In this document: piece by piece, positions 41,380 through 50,615 of the stretch
How positions within the stretch are numbered: the first letter of the stretch is position 1
Layout: the number at the start of each line of letters is the position of its first letter
From: JAFGNB01 sp050304135
GTDB taxonomy: Bacteria; Fibrobacterota; Chitinivibrionia; Chitinivibrionales; Chitinispirillaceae
NCBI GenBank assembly: GCA_050304135.1
Contig: JBNLDC010000029.1
Coordinates: 72,859 to 136,858, forward strand
Direction: 5' to 3'
DNA: 64,000 bases
Notes under the pieces: generated by a model
What the model was told of the DNA's origin: nothing
What the model saw: the letters and a program-made list of their open reading frames with translations, nothing else
The model's database searches: none
Position numbers and translations under genes: made by a program

Positions 41380-43899
41380 TCAGGGGAGAGGAAATCGCCC
41401 GGTGCTGAAATTCATCCTTCGTGCAAAATTCAATAATTTGAGGAGTAATTCCCGTTGATTATCTTCAATATTCCGCATGTCGTTTCCGTTCTCCGAGGCG
41501 ACCTCTTGGTACAGTTCGGCAACCGGTCCTTCAAGTACCGGGTGGAAGATGTCTTCGAGACGGTGCTTGGATACCGGAAGCGAAAAGCGGTCAACCGTGT
41601 TCAGAAGATACCTGATGCGGTCACAACGGTCGATTGAAAGGTCGTCGGCAAGCTGATGTAATTCTGCGGTCAGGAGCATTTCCGCCAGATTTCCACTGCG
41701 GGAGAGATCAAGGGTACACTTGAAATGTGCCGCCCGCTGGGCCGTTGCGGCAAGTTCTTTGATACATTGTGCTTCGTTGCCCGGTTGTTCGAGATGGGCG
41801 AACTGACTATCCCACTCCTTCTGGAGCTCGAACTCGATAGGTGCCCTGAAATGGTCGGGAAGTCGGGGATGGAACGACTGAAGCAGCAGCAGATCCTGTT
41901 CATTTGTATGCAGCCATGATTCGAATTTAGCCTGGGTGTGCCTGCCGATTCTGTCGAGATATACCTCGGCGAGGTGGTTACGCAGTGACGGGAAGATGTC
42001 CGCAAGTGTGTAGAGCTGCGTATCGGGGTTGCGGTTGAGCCAGACCGGATCGGTGATGTCGGTTTGTGGAATCCCCTTCCAGGGGAGTACCCAGCCGAAC
42101 GGTTCCGAACGGTTACTTACATCAATGATCACCAGCCATTCACCGGCTTCACCCGACGAGGCATGCTGCAGCTCAACATGAAAAAGGCGCGGCCAGGTGG
42201 TTGCAGGTGGTTCGGCAGGATCGGAACTGTCTGAAACAAGACTTTCAACATGATACCGGTAGCCGTACTGCTCGTAGCTGCTTTTTCGGGTGACGGCAAG
42301 TGCCGCCTCCATTGCTGCTGCAAAGGCAAGCATCCGGTCGTGAAAAAAATAGGGCAGGATATGCTGTTCAAAGAGGGTTGCTCCCGTGTCGCCATTGAGA
42401 TTACTCGGTGCCCGGGCAAGATCATGCATGAAGGTTTCAAGCACTTCCGCCTGTTTTTTTGGATCGATGCCAAGCTGTAGTGCACGACACGCATACGCAA
42501 GGTTCTGCATTGGTTCGATGCCGCTTATTTCGGAAAAAAACCAGCCGCAGGAGGTATAGGAGAAGAGCATGTATTTCTGCGCTTCGAGCAGACGGAGGAG
42601 CAGTTGTTTTTCTTCTGCGGAAGGTTTCTTCTTTGGTTTCTGCGCGGTGATCAGCCGGTCGAATGTTTTTCGGGTGAAATTGTTGAGAACGGTAGCGTAG
42701 CCATCCCGGAGTTTCCACGGATTGATGCCGAATTGTCTGCAGGTAGTGCTGAAGGTGCTGTCCAGTGATTCCTGCATGGTATCCAGCGCTTCGCGCAGCG
42801 GTGCGCGCCACTTCTGGTTCCATCCCTCGCGTCCGCCGGTGGAACAGCCGCAATCCCTTGTCCATCGCCCCACCCCGTGGGCACAGCTCCATGCGGTTCC
42901 TTCACCGAACCCATTTTTCAGGGACACTTCAAATTGCGGTTCATGTTCGGCAAGATAGGTGCCGAAGTTGACAGGGTGTATGCCGAGCGAGGGGGCTACA
43001 TTGGTGAAGAAATAAGCGAGACACATATCACCGAACGGCTTATGGTGGCCGAACGTTTCTCCATCGGTGGCGATCACCACGACTTCGTCTTCCCTGGCCG
43101 CCGAGGTGTAACAGTCGTTGATACGGTTGCCGAGGGTATGCGCATCCTGCAGCAGATCGTTGAAACTGATCTCCTTGGAAAGACCCTCATCAAAAAAGAA
43201 GGCATCAAGGTACCCGCCGCTCTTTTTTCCCGCTGGGTTGCGGGAGAATATCCGGTATGGTCGCCGGGTGTCGACGGGCTGCTCACCGGTAGGGACCCAA
43301 GATGACGATCCGTCAAGCGGTCGGATGGCCTCCGCCTGCTGCGGGGCAAGAATGACAAAGGTGAATTCTTCCTCGATGAGACACTGAACGGTTTCCATGT
43401 TGATGGCGGTTTCGGCGAGCCATATGCCTTCCGGTTCCCGGTGGTAGGTTGCTCTGAACGATGCTTTTGCCCAGCGCAGCTGAGTCAGCTGGTCGCGGCG
43501 CGAGGCGAGCGGCATAATGATATGGTTGTACACCTGCGCCACAGCATTTCCGTGGCCGCCGGAGGCTTTCTTCGCCGCAGTGTCACCTTCGATTATGCGG
43601 GCTGTTGTTACCGGATGATGGTGTGCAAGCCACGACATGAGCGTTGGCCCGAAGTTGAAACTCATGGTGCGGTAGTTATTGTGAATACCGGTGATCATGC
43701 CATCGGCATCGAGCAGCCGGGAGTAGCCGTTGGGGCGGTAGCACTCGGCGTAAATCCGTTCGTTCCAGTCGTGATGGGGGGCTGCACTCGGTTGCTGTTC
43801 GATATAATCAAGCCAGGGGTTTTCCCGGGGGGGCTGATAAAAATGACCGTGGATGACTACCCACTTTTTCGCGGTCGGACTCGGTTTAATTCCACGCAT
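41380..43899 (-). CDS. GH57/DUF3536 family glycoside hydrolase
   Basis: An 839-residue cytoplasmic enzyme with no signal peptide. The GH57 N-terminal barrel shows WVVIHGHFYQPPRENPWL, GIHNNYRTMSFNFGPTLMSWL, REPEGIWLAETAIN (region of the nucleophile Glu) and VVVIATDGETFGHHKPFGD (general acid Asp). The C-terminal ~400 residues are the DUF3536 helical part. GH57 enzymes act on alpha-glucans, for instance as amylases, branching enzymes or 4-alpha-glucanotransferases. Start ATG 43899 overlaps the preceding 81-residue gene by 14 bp, so translation is coupled; a frame extension to 44079 exists but runs through that gene. Last gene of a four-gene operon. Confidence 0.88.
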   Translation of the reverse strand: MRGIKPSPTAKKWVVIHGHFYQPPRENPWLDYIEQQPSAAPHHDWNERIYAECYRPNGYSRLLDADGMITGIHNNYRTMSFNFGPTLMSWLAHHHPVTTARIIEGDTAAKKASGGHGNAVAQVYNHIIMPLASRRDQLTQLRWAKASFRATYHREPEGIWLAETAINMETVQCLIEEEFTFVILAPQQAEAIRPLDGSSSWVPTGEQPVDTRRPYRIFSRNPAGKKSGGYLDAFFFDEGLSKEISFNDLLQDAHTLGNRINDCYTSAAREDEVVVIATDGETFGHHKPFGDMCLAYFFTNVAPSLGIHPVNFGTYLAEHEPQFEVSLKNGFGEGTAWSCAHGVGRWTRDCGCSTGGREGWNQKWRAPLREALDTMQESLDSTFSTTCRQFGINPWKLRDGYATVLNNFTRKTFDRLITAQKPKKKPSAEEKQLLLRLLEAQKYMLFSYTSCGWFFSEISGIEPMQNLAYACRALQLGIDPKKQAEVLETFMHDLARAPSNLNGDTGATLFEQHILPYFFHDRMLAFAAAMEAALAVTRKSSYEQYGYRYHVESLVSDSSDPAEPPATTWPRLFHVELQHASSGEAGEWLVIIDVSNRSEPFGWVLPWKGIPQTDITDPVWLNRNPDTQLYTLADIFPSLRNHLAEVYLDRIGRHTQAKFESWLHTNEQDLLLLQSFHPRLPDHFRAPIEFELQKEWDSQFAHLEQPGNEAQCIKELAATAQRAAHFKCTLDLSRSGNLAEMLLTAELHQLADDLSIDRCDRIRYLLNTVDRFSLPVSKHRLEDIFHPVLEGPVAELYQEVASENGNDMRNIEDNQRELLLKLLNFARRMNFSTGRFPLP

Positions 43900-44131
43900 A
43901 GGGAGTTCCGTCGGGGTTGGTGACGGTTTTGCCTTCGAGCCGGCGCTTGAGAATGTCAATTCCCTGAGCGATGATGTCCGTACGCTCGTGGTAAACATTA
44001 TCAAACCACGCCTCGGTTTCCTGGTTGACGCGGGTATAACATTTATCTCCGATCCGCTTATCGCCGATCTGGATTTCAATGGTGCTTTTTTCGTTATTGA
44101 TAATGACGTTTCTGAGCCATCTGATGCTCAT
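43886..44131 (-). CDS. Small conserved-looking protein overlapping the GH57 gene
   Basis: An 81-residue soluble protein beginning MSIRWLRNVIINNEKS, with a strong AGGAG before the ATG. The sequence alternates beta strands and one helix (HERTDIIAQGIDILKRRLEG) and ends GTPYAWN, overlapping the GH57 start. It lies 55 bp after the TPR gene. No family recognised; strict spacing and a good ribosome site argue that it is real and functionally tied to the GH57 enzyme. Confidence 0.75.
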   Translation of the reverse strand: MSIRWLRNVIINNEKSTIEIQIGDKRIGDKCYTRVNQETEAWFDNVYHERTDIIAQGIDILKRRLEGKTVTNPDGTPYAWN

Positions 44132-44186
44132 CCTGCTTCTCCTCTGTTGTTTCGGACGGTTTGCCGTCAGGCTTAAAAGTACGTTG

Positions 44187-45869
44187 TTACGGAGATGTTT
44201 GTTCTGTTTTTTTCTTTGGTATTCCTGCCAGAAGCACTCGTGCACGTGTGGTGAACTGATCCGCCGGAAAATCAAGAACGAGCCGCTCCAGCAGAGGGCG
44301 CGCTTCCTGGTAGGCGTGATGCCGGACCAGTGCATCGGCAAGGAAATACAGATATTCCGGTTCTCCGGTCGCGGGGGCGCACCGCAGAGTTGCCACCGCC
44401 TCTCCGTATTCTGTAATGTCAATAAATGCACGGGCGATACGAAGACCGATACGCCAGTCTTCAGCAGCAGTGTCAACTGAGCCGCAGAACTGCGCGGCAG
44501 CCTTTTTCGGGTCACCCTTATACAAAGTATATTCGATTCGGATGAATTTGGCAAGCGTCTCGGGGGTGTCGGCAAGGCGCAGGAGCCAGTACCGGTATTC
44601 CTGCAACCGGCTCCGTTCGGCGGGAGCGATGCCGGTGCCGATCGTGCCAAGCAGTGCTGCAGCGCTGTCGGTGGCCCCGCAGAAGAGGAGCACCCGGAAC
44701 TGCCACAGGGAATGAAGGGCTTGATTTCGTGCAAGACGGGTGGAAGGGTCGGTAATTAACCGGCGCGCGGCCGCAAGACTGTCCGAAAAGAGTTGCAGCT
44801 TTATGAGCAGGGTATCGCGGGTGATGGAGGGGGGGAGTTTACTGAGTTGTACGGACGCTTTTTTCAGATTGCCGAGCGAGAGATAGAGTTCAATGGCTTC
44901 GCGCTGCCGGATTGTGGTCTCAAGGCCGCTTTTTTCGAGCCATACCGCTGCGCTGTCGGGTTTGTCCATGGCACGGTAGGCGGTGGAGAGCAGTACTGCG
45001 GCTTGCTGTGCAAGTTCTTTACTGCAGTGTTGGTGGAGGAGTGTTTTTCCGGCGGCAAGCGCCGCTCCGTACGCCCGGTTTCCTATGCAGGTATGCCCGG
45101 CGGCAAGCAGCAGAGGGCAGCGCAGTGCCGGATCTTCCTCAAGGGTCAGTATTGCTGTAATCTGTCTGTCGTGAAGCTGTCGGCGGCCGTACTGATCAAT
45201 AATCCATCTCCGCAGCCCGGTAGAGTCCGCATGCGGGGCGGCGGCAATCTGATCGGCGAACTGTTGCAGTAGTGAATCGGTGAGTGACGCACTGGCACCT
45301 GCCAGCAGTTGTTCAAAGCGGTTCAATGCAAGTGGCCGGAGCTGGGGTCTGCCGGTGATTATCCGGTAGAAAAGTGCGGGCATCGGAGCAAAATCATCAA
45401 GGACCTCTTTTGTTTCGATCCACTGAAGGAGCTGGTACTCTCCAAGGGAGTGGTTCTCGTCGAGTATCCGCAGCAGGGTATCCATGCGGCCGGTTGCCCC
45501 GGACTGCCGGTACGCGAGAAAAAGAGCATTGAGCGACCGATGGGTCTGTTTCCAGCTGCGCAGCAGCGAGGTCCGGACTGCGGTGTTTTTTCGAAGTACC
45601 GGATGCTGGAATGCGCAAATGAGCAGGGTGTCGTGCACCGGAAAAAGCTGTGCATAGGATGTCACCACTGATGCAGCATCATGGCCTTTAAGGGTTGCGA
45701 TAAGCGAGCAGAGACACGATTCTTCCGGTGGCGTTGTTCCCGCCTGCGGTTGTTCAAGTTGTTGCAGGGTGCCGGCAAGAGTTATTGGACGGGAGCAGGC
45801 ACCATATGCGTCACCGGCGATTCCCGCCGTCACAACAAACAGGGTAGAGAGTAGCAGTTGTTTCATCAT
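44187..45869 (-). CDS. Exported TPR-like helical repeat protein
   Basis: A 560-residue protein with a signal peptide (KQLLLSTLFVVTAGIAGDAYGA) and a mature part of helical hairpins, for example QQAAVLLSTAYRAMDKPDSAAVWLEKSG and YLYFLADALVRHHAYQEARPLLERLVLDFPADQF, the last being a fair TPR. The ATG at 45869 overlaps the upstream BamA-like stop by 4 bp (ATGA). A periplasmic TPR protein next to an Omp85-type barrel suggests joint work in outer-membrane assembly or export; this is inference from position. Confidence 0.78.
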   Translation of the reverse strand: MMKQLLLSTLFVVTAGIAGDAYGACSRPITLAGTLQQLEQPQAGTTPPEESCLCSLIATLKGHDAASVVTSYAQLFPVHDTLLICAFQHPVLRKNTAVRTSLLRSWKQTHRSLNALFLAYRQSGATGRMDTLLRILDENHSLGEYQLLQWIETKEVLDDFAPMPALFYRIITGRPQLRPLALNRFEQLLAGASASLTDSLLQQFADQIAAAPHADSTGLRRWIIDQYGRRQLHDRQITAILTLEEDPALRCPLLLAAGHTCIGNRAYGAALAAGKTLLHQHCSKELAQQAAVLLSTAYRAMDKPDSAAVWLEKSGLETTIRQREAIELYLSLGNLKKASVQLSKLPPSITRDTLLIKLQLFSDSLAAARRLITDPSTRLARNQALHSLWQFRVLLFCGATDSAAALLGTIGTGIAPAERSRLQEYRYWLLRLADTPETLAKFIRIEYTLYKGDPKKAAAQFCGSVDTAAEDWRIGLRIARAFIDITEYGEAVATLRCAPATGEPEYLYFLADALVRHHAYQEARPLLERLVLDFPADQFTTRARVLLAGIPKKKTEQTSP

Positions 45870-47587
45870 GGTGTGCCGGCGGGGGGTGCCGTGGTGCGGG
45901 TAGCTGCCGCGAACCGGTTGCTGAAACCGACATGCAGCCGTCCCGGACTTCTGGTATCCCGGATATTTCGTGCCCATTCAATTGCGATCATACCGATGCC
46001 TGCGGGAATACGGATACCGATGCCGTACCCCAGCAGTTTGCTGTAGGGAACATCGGGTCCGGGGGGGGCGGTGAATCCCAGCCCGCCGTCGGAAAAAAGA
46101 AATACTGCCGCCTGTGCTTGAAAATAATACAACACCTCCATCTGCCCGTACAGAACACTTCTGAAAGCGAATTCATCTTCGCGGTAGCCGCGCAGTGAAC
46201 CGTTACCACCCACACGGTATAGTTCTGCGGCAACAAGGTTCGATTCCCGCGAGATGATGTGGCCGGAAACACCGCGCAGCTGCAGCGCCAGATGGTAGGG
46301 CAGCGGCAGGTGCACCCCGGCCGAAAAATCGATATGGGACCGGTTGTAGGTTCGTTCCTTGCGGGTGAAACCGCTTCCGGTCGCAATTGAAAGCTCCCGG
46401 CTCCAACGGCCGTCACCGGGTGGCTCACCTTTTCTGATGAGCACCAGATCCGCTCCTGTAAAGGTGTTGCCTCCGCCGGCTGTGGTATCCTTGCGCGAGA
46501 CATTATGTGCCATCACCGTGACGCCGGTCTGCCACCGCAGCGCCGGTTCAAGGAAAAAACCGAGTTTTCCGTACAGATACCCGAACTCATCGCTGACCAC
46601 TTCCAGACCGCCATTCACATCGGTGGTAAACGAGAGACCGAGCAACCACGGTCGTGCAAAACGCAGATCAAGCCGTTGACGGGACCGGTCACCGGTATAG
46701 GTCAGAAGAGCTTCCTCACCCGCATGAAACAGGTTGGTGAAATTGAACTGCACTTCGCCGTTGATCCGTGGCGCCTCTCCTGTTTGTGCTTCTAGTGCCG
46801 CAGCTCCGTCGAAACCGAGGCCCGACCGGTCGGTGATGAAAAACGGCACTGTGATTCCGTCGCCGGAGGTATCGGTCGTTACGGTAACCGGCTGTGCGGC
46901 AACCGATGCGATGTACGAGCGGCTTTCGAGCCGTTCGATTGAATTGATTATCGTCCGGTGATCAAAGAGCGCTCCCGCCCGGACGGCAAGGTCATGGCGC
47001 AGCAGACGCTCATTGGTAGAGTACGTTCCCTGTAACCGGGGAGCCGCAAAACGGTAGCGGTTTTCGGGGGAGATATGAAACACCGTGGTCAGGGTGTCGG
47101 GATTTTCCGTGTGGTGCAGATCAACAGTGACGGATGCGAACGGGTGACCATTATCGGTAAAGACCCGCATGAGCTCATTCGCCCGTCGGCCGGTAATGGC
47201 GGCGTCATACGGATAGGTTTCGGGGTCCGGAGGCGGCAGGAGGAGTGAATCGGCTGCCGAGGAGGGGTTGCAGACAATCTCCTCCCCGGTTATCGTTGCC
47301 CGACGGCCGGGGAGGAATGACCAGAGCGGCAAGGTGGTGTCGATGACCGGATGGAAATAACCGAGTGAGTCGAGATAGTGCTGTACTGCCGTTAGAGCGC
47401 GGTTGCGGTAGTTCGGGGGAGTGCCCCCCTTTTTTCTTTTGTTCACCCGGGAGTCTGTTTTTGGTATCTTACGCAGCAGGGTGGTACAGTTGAACTGTTT
47501 TCGGGAAGGACTGCTGCAGTGGCAGGTGGAGTCGGTAATGATGATATATGCCGCTGAGTCCATGTGCGGTGTGGCGGCGAGGAGCAA
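45866..47587 (-). CDS. Omp85/BamA-like outer-membrane protein
   Basis: About 573 residues or more. POTRA-like units fill the first half (RALTAVQHYLDSLGYFHPVID, RRANELMRVFTDNGHPFASVTVDL, YSTNERLLRHDLAVRAGALFDHRTI). The C-terminal barrel carries the diagnostic RVGGNGSLRGYREDEF loop. The start is not normal: TTG 47587 cuts into a signal peptide that continues upstream (FSPLIFVLSATGLLLAATPHM), yet no ATG, GTG or TTG is found in frame further up. A strong AGGAGG (47632-47637) is followed at 5-6 bp by an in-frame ATT (47626), a possible rare start. Its stop overlaps the TPR gene start. Confidence 0.82.
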   Translation of the reverse strand: MLLAATPHMDSAAYIIITDSTCHCSSPSRKQFNCTTLLRKIPKTDSRVNKRKKGGTPPNYRNRALTAVQHYLDSLGYFHPVIDTTLPLWSFLPGRRATITGEEIVCNPSSAADSLLLPPPDPETYPYDAAITGRRANELMRVFTDNGHPFASVTVDLHHTENPDTLTTVFHISPENRYRFAAPRLQGTYSTNERLLRHDLAVRAGALFDHRTIINSIERLESRSYIASVAAQPVTVTTDTSGDGITVPFFITDRSGLGFDGAAALEAQTGEAPRINGEVQFNFTNLFHAGEEALLTYTGDRSRQRLDLRFARPWLLGLSFTTDVNGGLEVVSDEFGYLYGKLGFFLEPALRWQTGVTVMAHNVSRKDTTAGGGNTFTGADLVLIRKGEPPGDGRWSRELSIATGSGFTRKERTYNRSHIDFSAGVHLPLPYHLALQLRGVSGHIISRESNLVAAELYRVGGNGSLRGYREDEFAFRSVLYGQMEVLYYFQAQAAVFLFSDGGLGFTAPPGPDVPYSKLLGYGIGIRIPAGIGMIAIEWARNIRDTRSPGRLHVGFSNRFAAATRTTAPPAGTP

Positions 47588-47719
47588 TCCTGTTGCCGAA
47601 AGAACAAAAATCAGTGGTGAAAAAATAACACCCTCCTGTCGAACCGGACGGATACCGACGTTTACAGGCTGATTCAGGTAAGGTGGTGAAGTACGGTGTA
47701 CACTGCGGATCGGGTGGTA

Positions 47720-48118
47720 TCAACCACCCTGACGTTTACGCCGCTCAAGGATCTCTTTGCCCTTGACCGAGTATTTCGCGACCGGTACCTCTTCGAGTCG
47801 TTCAATCGGAATCGGTTCACCGGTTACTTTACAAGTACCGTAGACGCCCTCTTCGATACGCTCCAGTGCTTCATCGATCTGTTCGAGGTATTTCTGCTGC
47901 CGTTCGGCCAGACCCATCGAGAATTCACGACCGTAGGAAAGCGACGCGACATCACCAAGATGGTAACTGTAGCGGGAAATCTCTCCGGAGGAGTCTGAAA
48001 TGGATTTTTTGAGGTTGCTCTGCTGCAGTTCATCCATCTCCTCGAGCACTTTGTTTTTTTCTGCAAGAAGCTTGTCTTTGAAATGTTGCAGCTGTTTTTT
48101 CGTAAGTTTCTTATTCAT
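47720..48118 (-). CDS. DksA/TraR-family protein (YteA-like), zinc site degenerate
   Basis: A 132-residue protein: a long N-terminal coiled coil (KKLTKKQLQHFKDKLLAEKNKVLEEMDELQQ), an acidic DSS and YSYHLGD stretch, and a C-terminal GVYGTCKVTGEPIPIERLEEVPVAKY motif typical of the DksA/TraR zinc-finger fold. Only one of the four zinc-binding cysteines is present, as in some relatives that keep the fold without zinc. DksA proteins act in the secondary channel of RNA polymerase; YteA-like members are less studied. ATG 48118 follows GGAGGCAAGG. Confidence 0.88.
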   Translation of the reverse strand: MNKKLTKKQLQHFKDKLLAEKNKVLEEMDELQQSNLKKSISDSSGEISRYSYHLGDVASLSYGREFSMGLAERQQKYLEQIDEALERIEEGVYGTCKVTGEPIPIERLEEVPVAKYSVKGKEILERRKRQGG

Positions 48119-48320
48119 CCTTGCCTCCCATGGAGTACCGGCCGGAAAAATAGTAAAAATAGATCCGCTCCGGTGCAAATACAACGATTTCTCCATAATT
48201 GTAAATTCTCCCCCCATAACCGGTCACACTTTATCTATTTTTAAGTACCTTTTTGATGAAATACATCAAAAAACAGGGTTTAAGGGATATTTCAGGCTGT
48301 TGTCGCAACCGGCGGCACAA

Positions 48321-48355
48321 CTGGTTTTCAACGGTACCCTGCCGGTGAAAACCGG
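48321..48355 (+). promoter_or_regulatory. Stem-loop in the thiC leader
   Basis: CTGGTTTTCAACGG (48321-48334) pairs with CCGGTGAAAACCGG (48342-48355) with two imperfect pairs and a 7-nt loop, ending 27 bp before thiC. It does not match the TPP riboswitch (THI element), which I looked for and did not find. It could be an attenuator or a translational control stem. Confidence 0.4.
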
Positions 48356-48382
48356 AGATTTTCGGAGAGAGAAAACTAACTG

Positions 48383-49660
48383 ATGACGAGAATAGACGAA
48401 GCACGATCCGGCAACATTACTCCTGAACTTACGGCTGCGGCCAGGCGGGAGGGAATCGATCCGGAAAAGTTCACCGCGGCAGTCGCGGAAGGAACCATTG
48501 TTGTAATTAAAAACCGGCAGCGTTCCATTGATCCGCTGGTGATCGGCAGCTCCACCCGCATCAAGGTCAATGCGAATATAGGGACCTCCTCGTCACTTTC
48601 AGATATTGATGAGGAACTTGAAAAACTGCAGGTGGCGATCCGCCACGGCGCCGATGCAATCATGGATCTTTCCACTGCGGGAGACCTGGCCGAGATCCGC
48701 AAACGGTTGATTGCGGAGTGTCCGGTGGCGGTGGGAACCGTTCCTCTTTACGAAATGGCATTGCGCGCACGGAACCGCGGGAAATCGGTGCTTGATCTTA
48801 CCGCCGACGATATGTTCGAAGTGGTTGAGGATCACTGCAGGGAAGGTGTTGATTTTCTGACGCTGCATTGCGGGGTTACCCGCCATACGGTCGCCCGGTT
48901 CAAAGAAGTCAAACGGCTTGCCGGTGCCACAAGCAGGGGCGGTACGATCATAATGGAGTGGATACACTGCAATAACAGGGAAAACCCTCTCTATGAGCAG
49001 TACGACCGGCTTCTTGAACTCTGCAGAAGCTATGATGTCGCGGTGAGTCTGGGTGACGGATTCCGTCCCGGTGCTCTGGCCGATGCAACCGACCGGGTGC
49101 AGATTGAGGAGCTGGTGCTTCTCGGTGAACTGGTCAAACGGGCACGGGAGAAAGGGGTCGGGGTCTTTGTGGAGGGACCCGGTCATGTACCGCTTCATGA
49201 GGTAGCCACCAACATAAAAATTCAGAAACCACTCTGCGGCGGTGCGCCGTTTTACGTGCTCGGACCACTGGTGACCGATGTAAGTCCGGGTTACGACCAT
49301 ATCTCCGGTGCCATCGGGGGAGCGCTGGCGGGAATGGCCGGTGCGGATTTCCTCTGTTACGTCACTCCCGCCGAACATCTGCGGTTGCCTTCGGTTGAGG
49401 ATGTCAAGGAGGGTGTCATTGCTTCGAGGATCGCCGCGCATGCGGCTGATATCGCCCGGGGGTATCCGGGAGCAATGGAGTGGGATCGTTCGATTACTCA
49501 GGCGAAAATCGATCTTGACTGGGAGCGGATGCTCTCACTCTGTATCGATCCGGAAAAAGCCCGCGCCTATCGTCAATCGCTGCCGCCGAGCGACAATGAA
49601 AATCTTTGCAGCATGTGCGGTGAGTTTTGCGCGATCAAGCGGTCGCATAACGTAGTGTAG
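48383..49660 (+). CDS. thiC: Phosphomethylpyrimidine synthase ThiC
   Basis: A 425-residue radical-SAM enzyme that turns aminoimidazole ribotide into HMP-phosphate for thiamine. Seen: VNANIGTSSS near residue 62, IMDLSTAGDL, TLHCGVTR, RGGTIIMEWIHCNNRENPLYEQYD, FVEGPGHVPLHE, GPLVTDVSPGYDHISGAIGG, and the C-terminal cluster motif CSMCGEFCAIK (CX2CX4C) that binds the 4Fe-4S cluster. Length matches the short bacterial form. No other thi genes are in the window. It is followed 9 bp later by prmA, so thiC and prmA are likely cotranscribed. Confidence 0.98.
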   Translation: MTRIDEARSGNITPELTAAARREGIDPEKFTAAVAEGTIVVIKNRQRSIDPLVIGSSTRIKVNANIGTSSSLSDIDEELEKLQVAIRHGADAIMDLSTAGDLAEIRKRLIAECPVAVGTVPLYEMALRARNRGKSVLDLTADDMFEVVEDHCREGVDFLTLHCGVTRHTVARFKEVKRLAGATSRGGTIIMEWIHCNNRENPLYEQYDRLLELCRSYDVAVSLGDGFRPGALADATDRVQIEELVLLGELVKRAREKGVGVFVEGPGHVPLHEVATNIKIQKPLCGGAPFYVLGPLVTDVSPGYDHISGAIGGALAGMAGADFLCYVTPAEHLRLPSVEDVKEGVIASRIAAHAADIARGYPGAMEWDRSITQAKIDLDWERMLSLCIDPEKARAYRQSLPPSDNENLCSMCGEFCAIKRSHNVV

Positions 49661-49669
49661 CGTGAGTAT

Positions 49670-50554
49670 ATGAAGGAATATTACCGGGTATGCGGTTTCC
49701 TGCCGTCGAGTGAGTGCGAACTGGCGGTTGCCCGCTGGTACGGTGCCGGGATGGCGGGGTGCGAGGAACGCGAGCGGGACGACGGTACAACGGCGGTAAC
49801 GGTGTATTTCACTGATGCGGCGACTGCCGGAAAAACGGCCGAGGAACTGCGCCGGTATCAGCCGGAAACGACGGTCGTGTGTGAACCGGTTGTCAACGAG
49901 GACTGGAACGCGCAGTGGCGCGAAAGCATGCAGCCGGCGCGTCTTGCGGAGCACTGGTGGGTTTCTCCGGTGTGGCTGGAGCCGTCGTGTGCTCCGGGTG
50001 ACCGGTGGATCAGGATCGAGCCGAAAATGGCCTTCGGTACCGGACATCACGAGACTACCCGACTTGCCGCTCAGGCGCTTATCGATCCCGGTACCCCTGT
50101 CGTAACCAGCACGCTTCTTGATATCGGTACCGGTTCGGGAGTGCTCTGTTTCGTTGCGGCGATGCTCGGCGCGGCCGCCTGTACCGGTGTGGAAATCGAC
50201 CCCGACTGCAGGGAAAATCTCGCTGAAAACGTGCGGGAAAATGGTATCGACGGGCAGTGTTCGTTTGTCATCGGGTCGCTTGACTGTCTGACCGATTCGC
50301 ATTGTTTTGACGTTATCGTCATGAACATGATACACACTGAATCGGCACCACTACTGGGCCGGTGCAGGGAACTGATCGCTCCCGGCGGTATGCTCGTGTG
50401 GTCGGGTATTCTTGCCGAAGAGCACGACCGGGCAGTTGATGCGGCCCGGGAACACGGTTTTGTTCTGGTTCGTCAGACCCGTGAGAATGAGTGGTGGTGC
50501 GGCAGATTTACCGTTGGGCCCGGATACCGCAGTAGACAGAATACAATTCATTAA
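49670..50554 (+). CDS. prmA: Ribosomal protein L11 methyltransferase PrmA-like
   Basis: A 294-residue methyltransferase. An N-terminal substrate domain with VCEPVVNEDWNAQWRESMQPARL leads to the class I fold with IEPKMAFGTGHHETTRL and LLDIGTGSGVLCF (SAM motif I), VEIDPDC and VIVMNMIHTE (the usual N-[ILV] region). These are the standard PrmA marks. It trimethylates L11 in Escherichia coli. The second motif reads NMI, slightly unlike the common NIL, so a related protein methyltransferase is not excluded. ATG 49670 lies 9 bp after thiC. Confidence 0.88.
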   Translation: MKEYYRVCGFLPSSECELAVARWYGAGMAGCEERERDDGTTAVTVYFTDAATAGKTAEELRRYQPETTVVCEPVVNEDWNAQWRESMQPARLAEHWWVSPVWLEPSCAPGDRWIRIEPKMAFGTGHHETTRLAAQALIDPGTPVVTSTLLDIGTGSGVLCFVAAMLGAAACTGVEIDPDCRENLAENVRENGIDGQCSFVIGSLDCLTDSHCFDVIVMNMIHTESAPLLGRCRELIAPGGMLVWSGILAEEHDRAVDAAREHGFVLVRQTRENEWWCGRFTVGPGYRSRQNTIH

Positions 50555-50615
50555 CATAATCAGGGTTATCAGGCAACTCCCGGGTGTACCGGGGCAGCTA
50601 TTCAGGAGTAAAGCT

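Noticed and set aside
46230..46260. tRNA T-arm-like GGTTCGATTCCCGC
   Set aside because: It lies inside the BamA-like coding sequence with no matching acceptor stem or D-arm around it.
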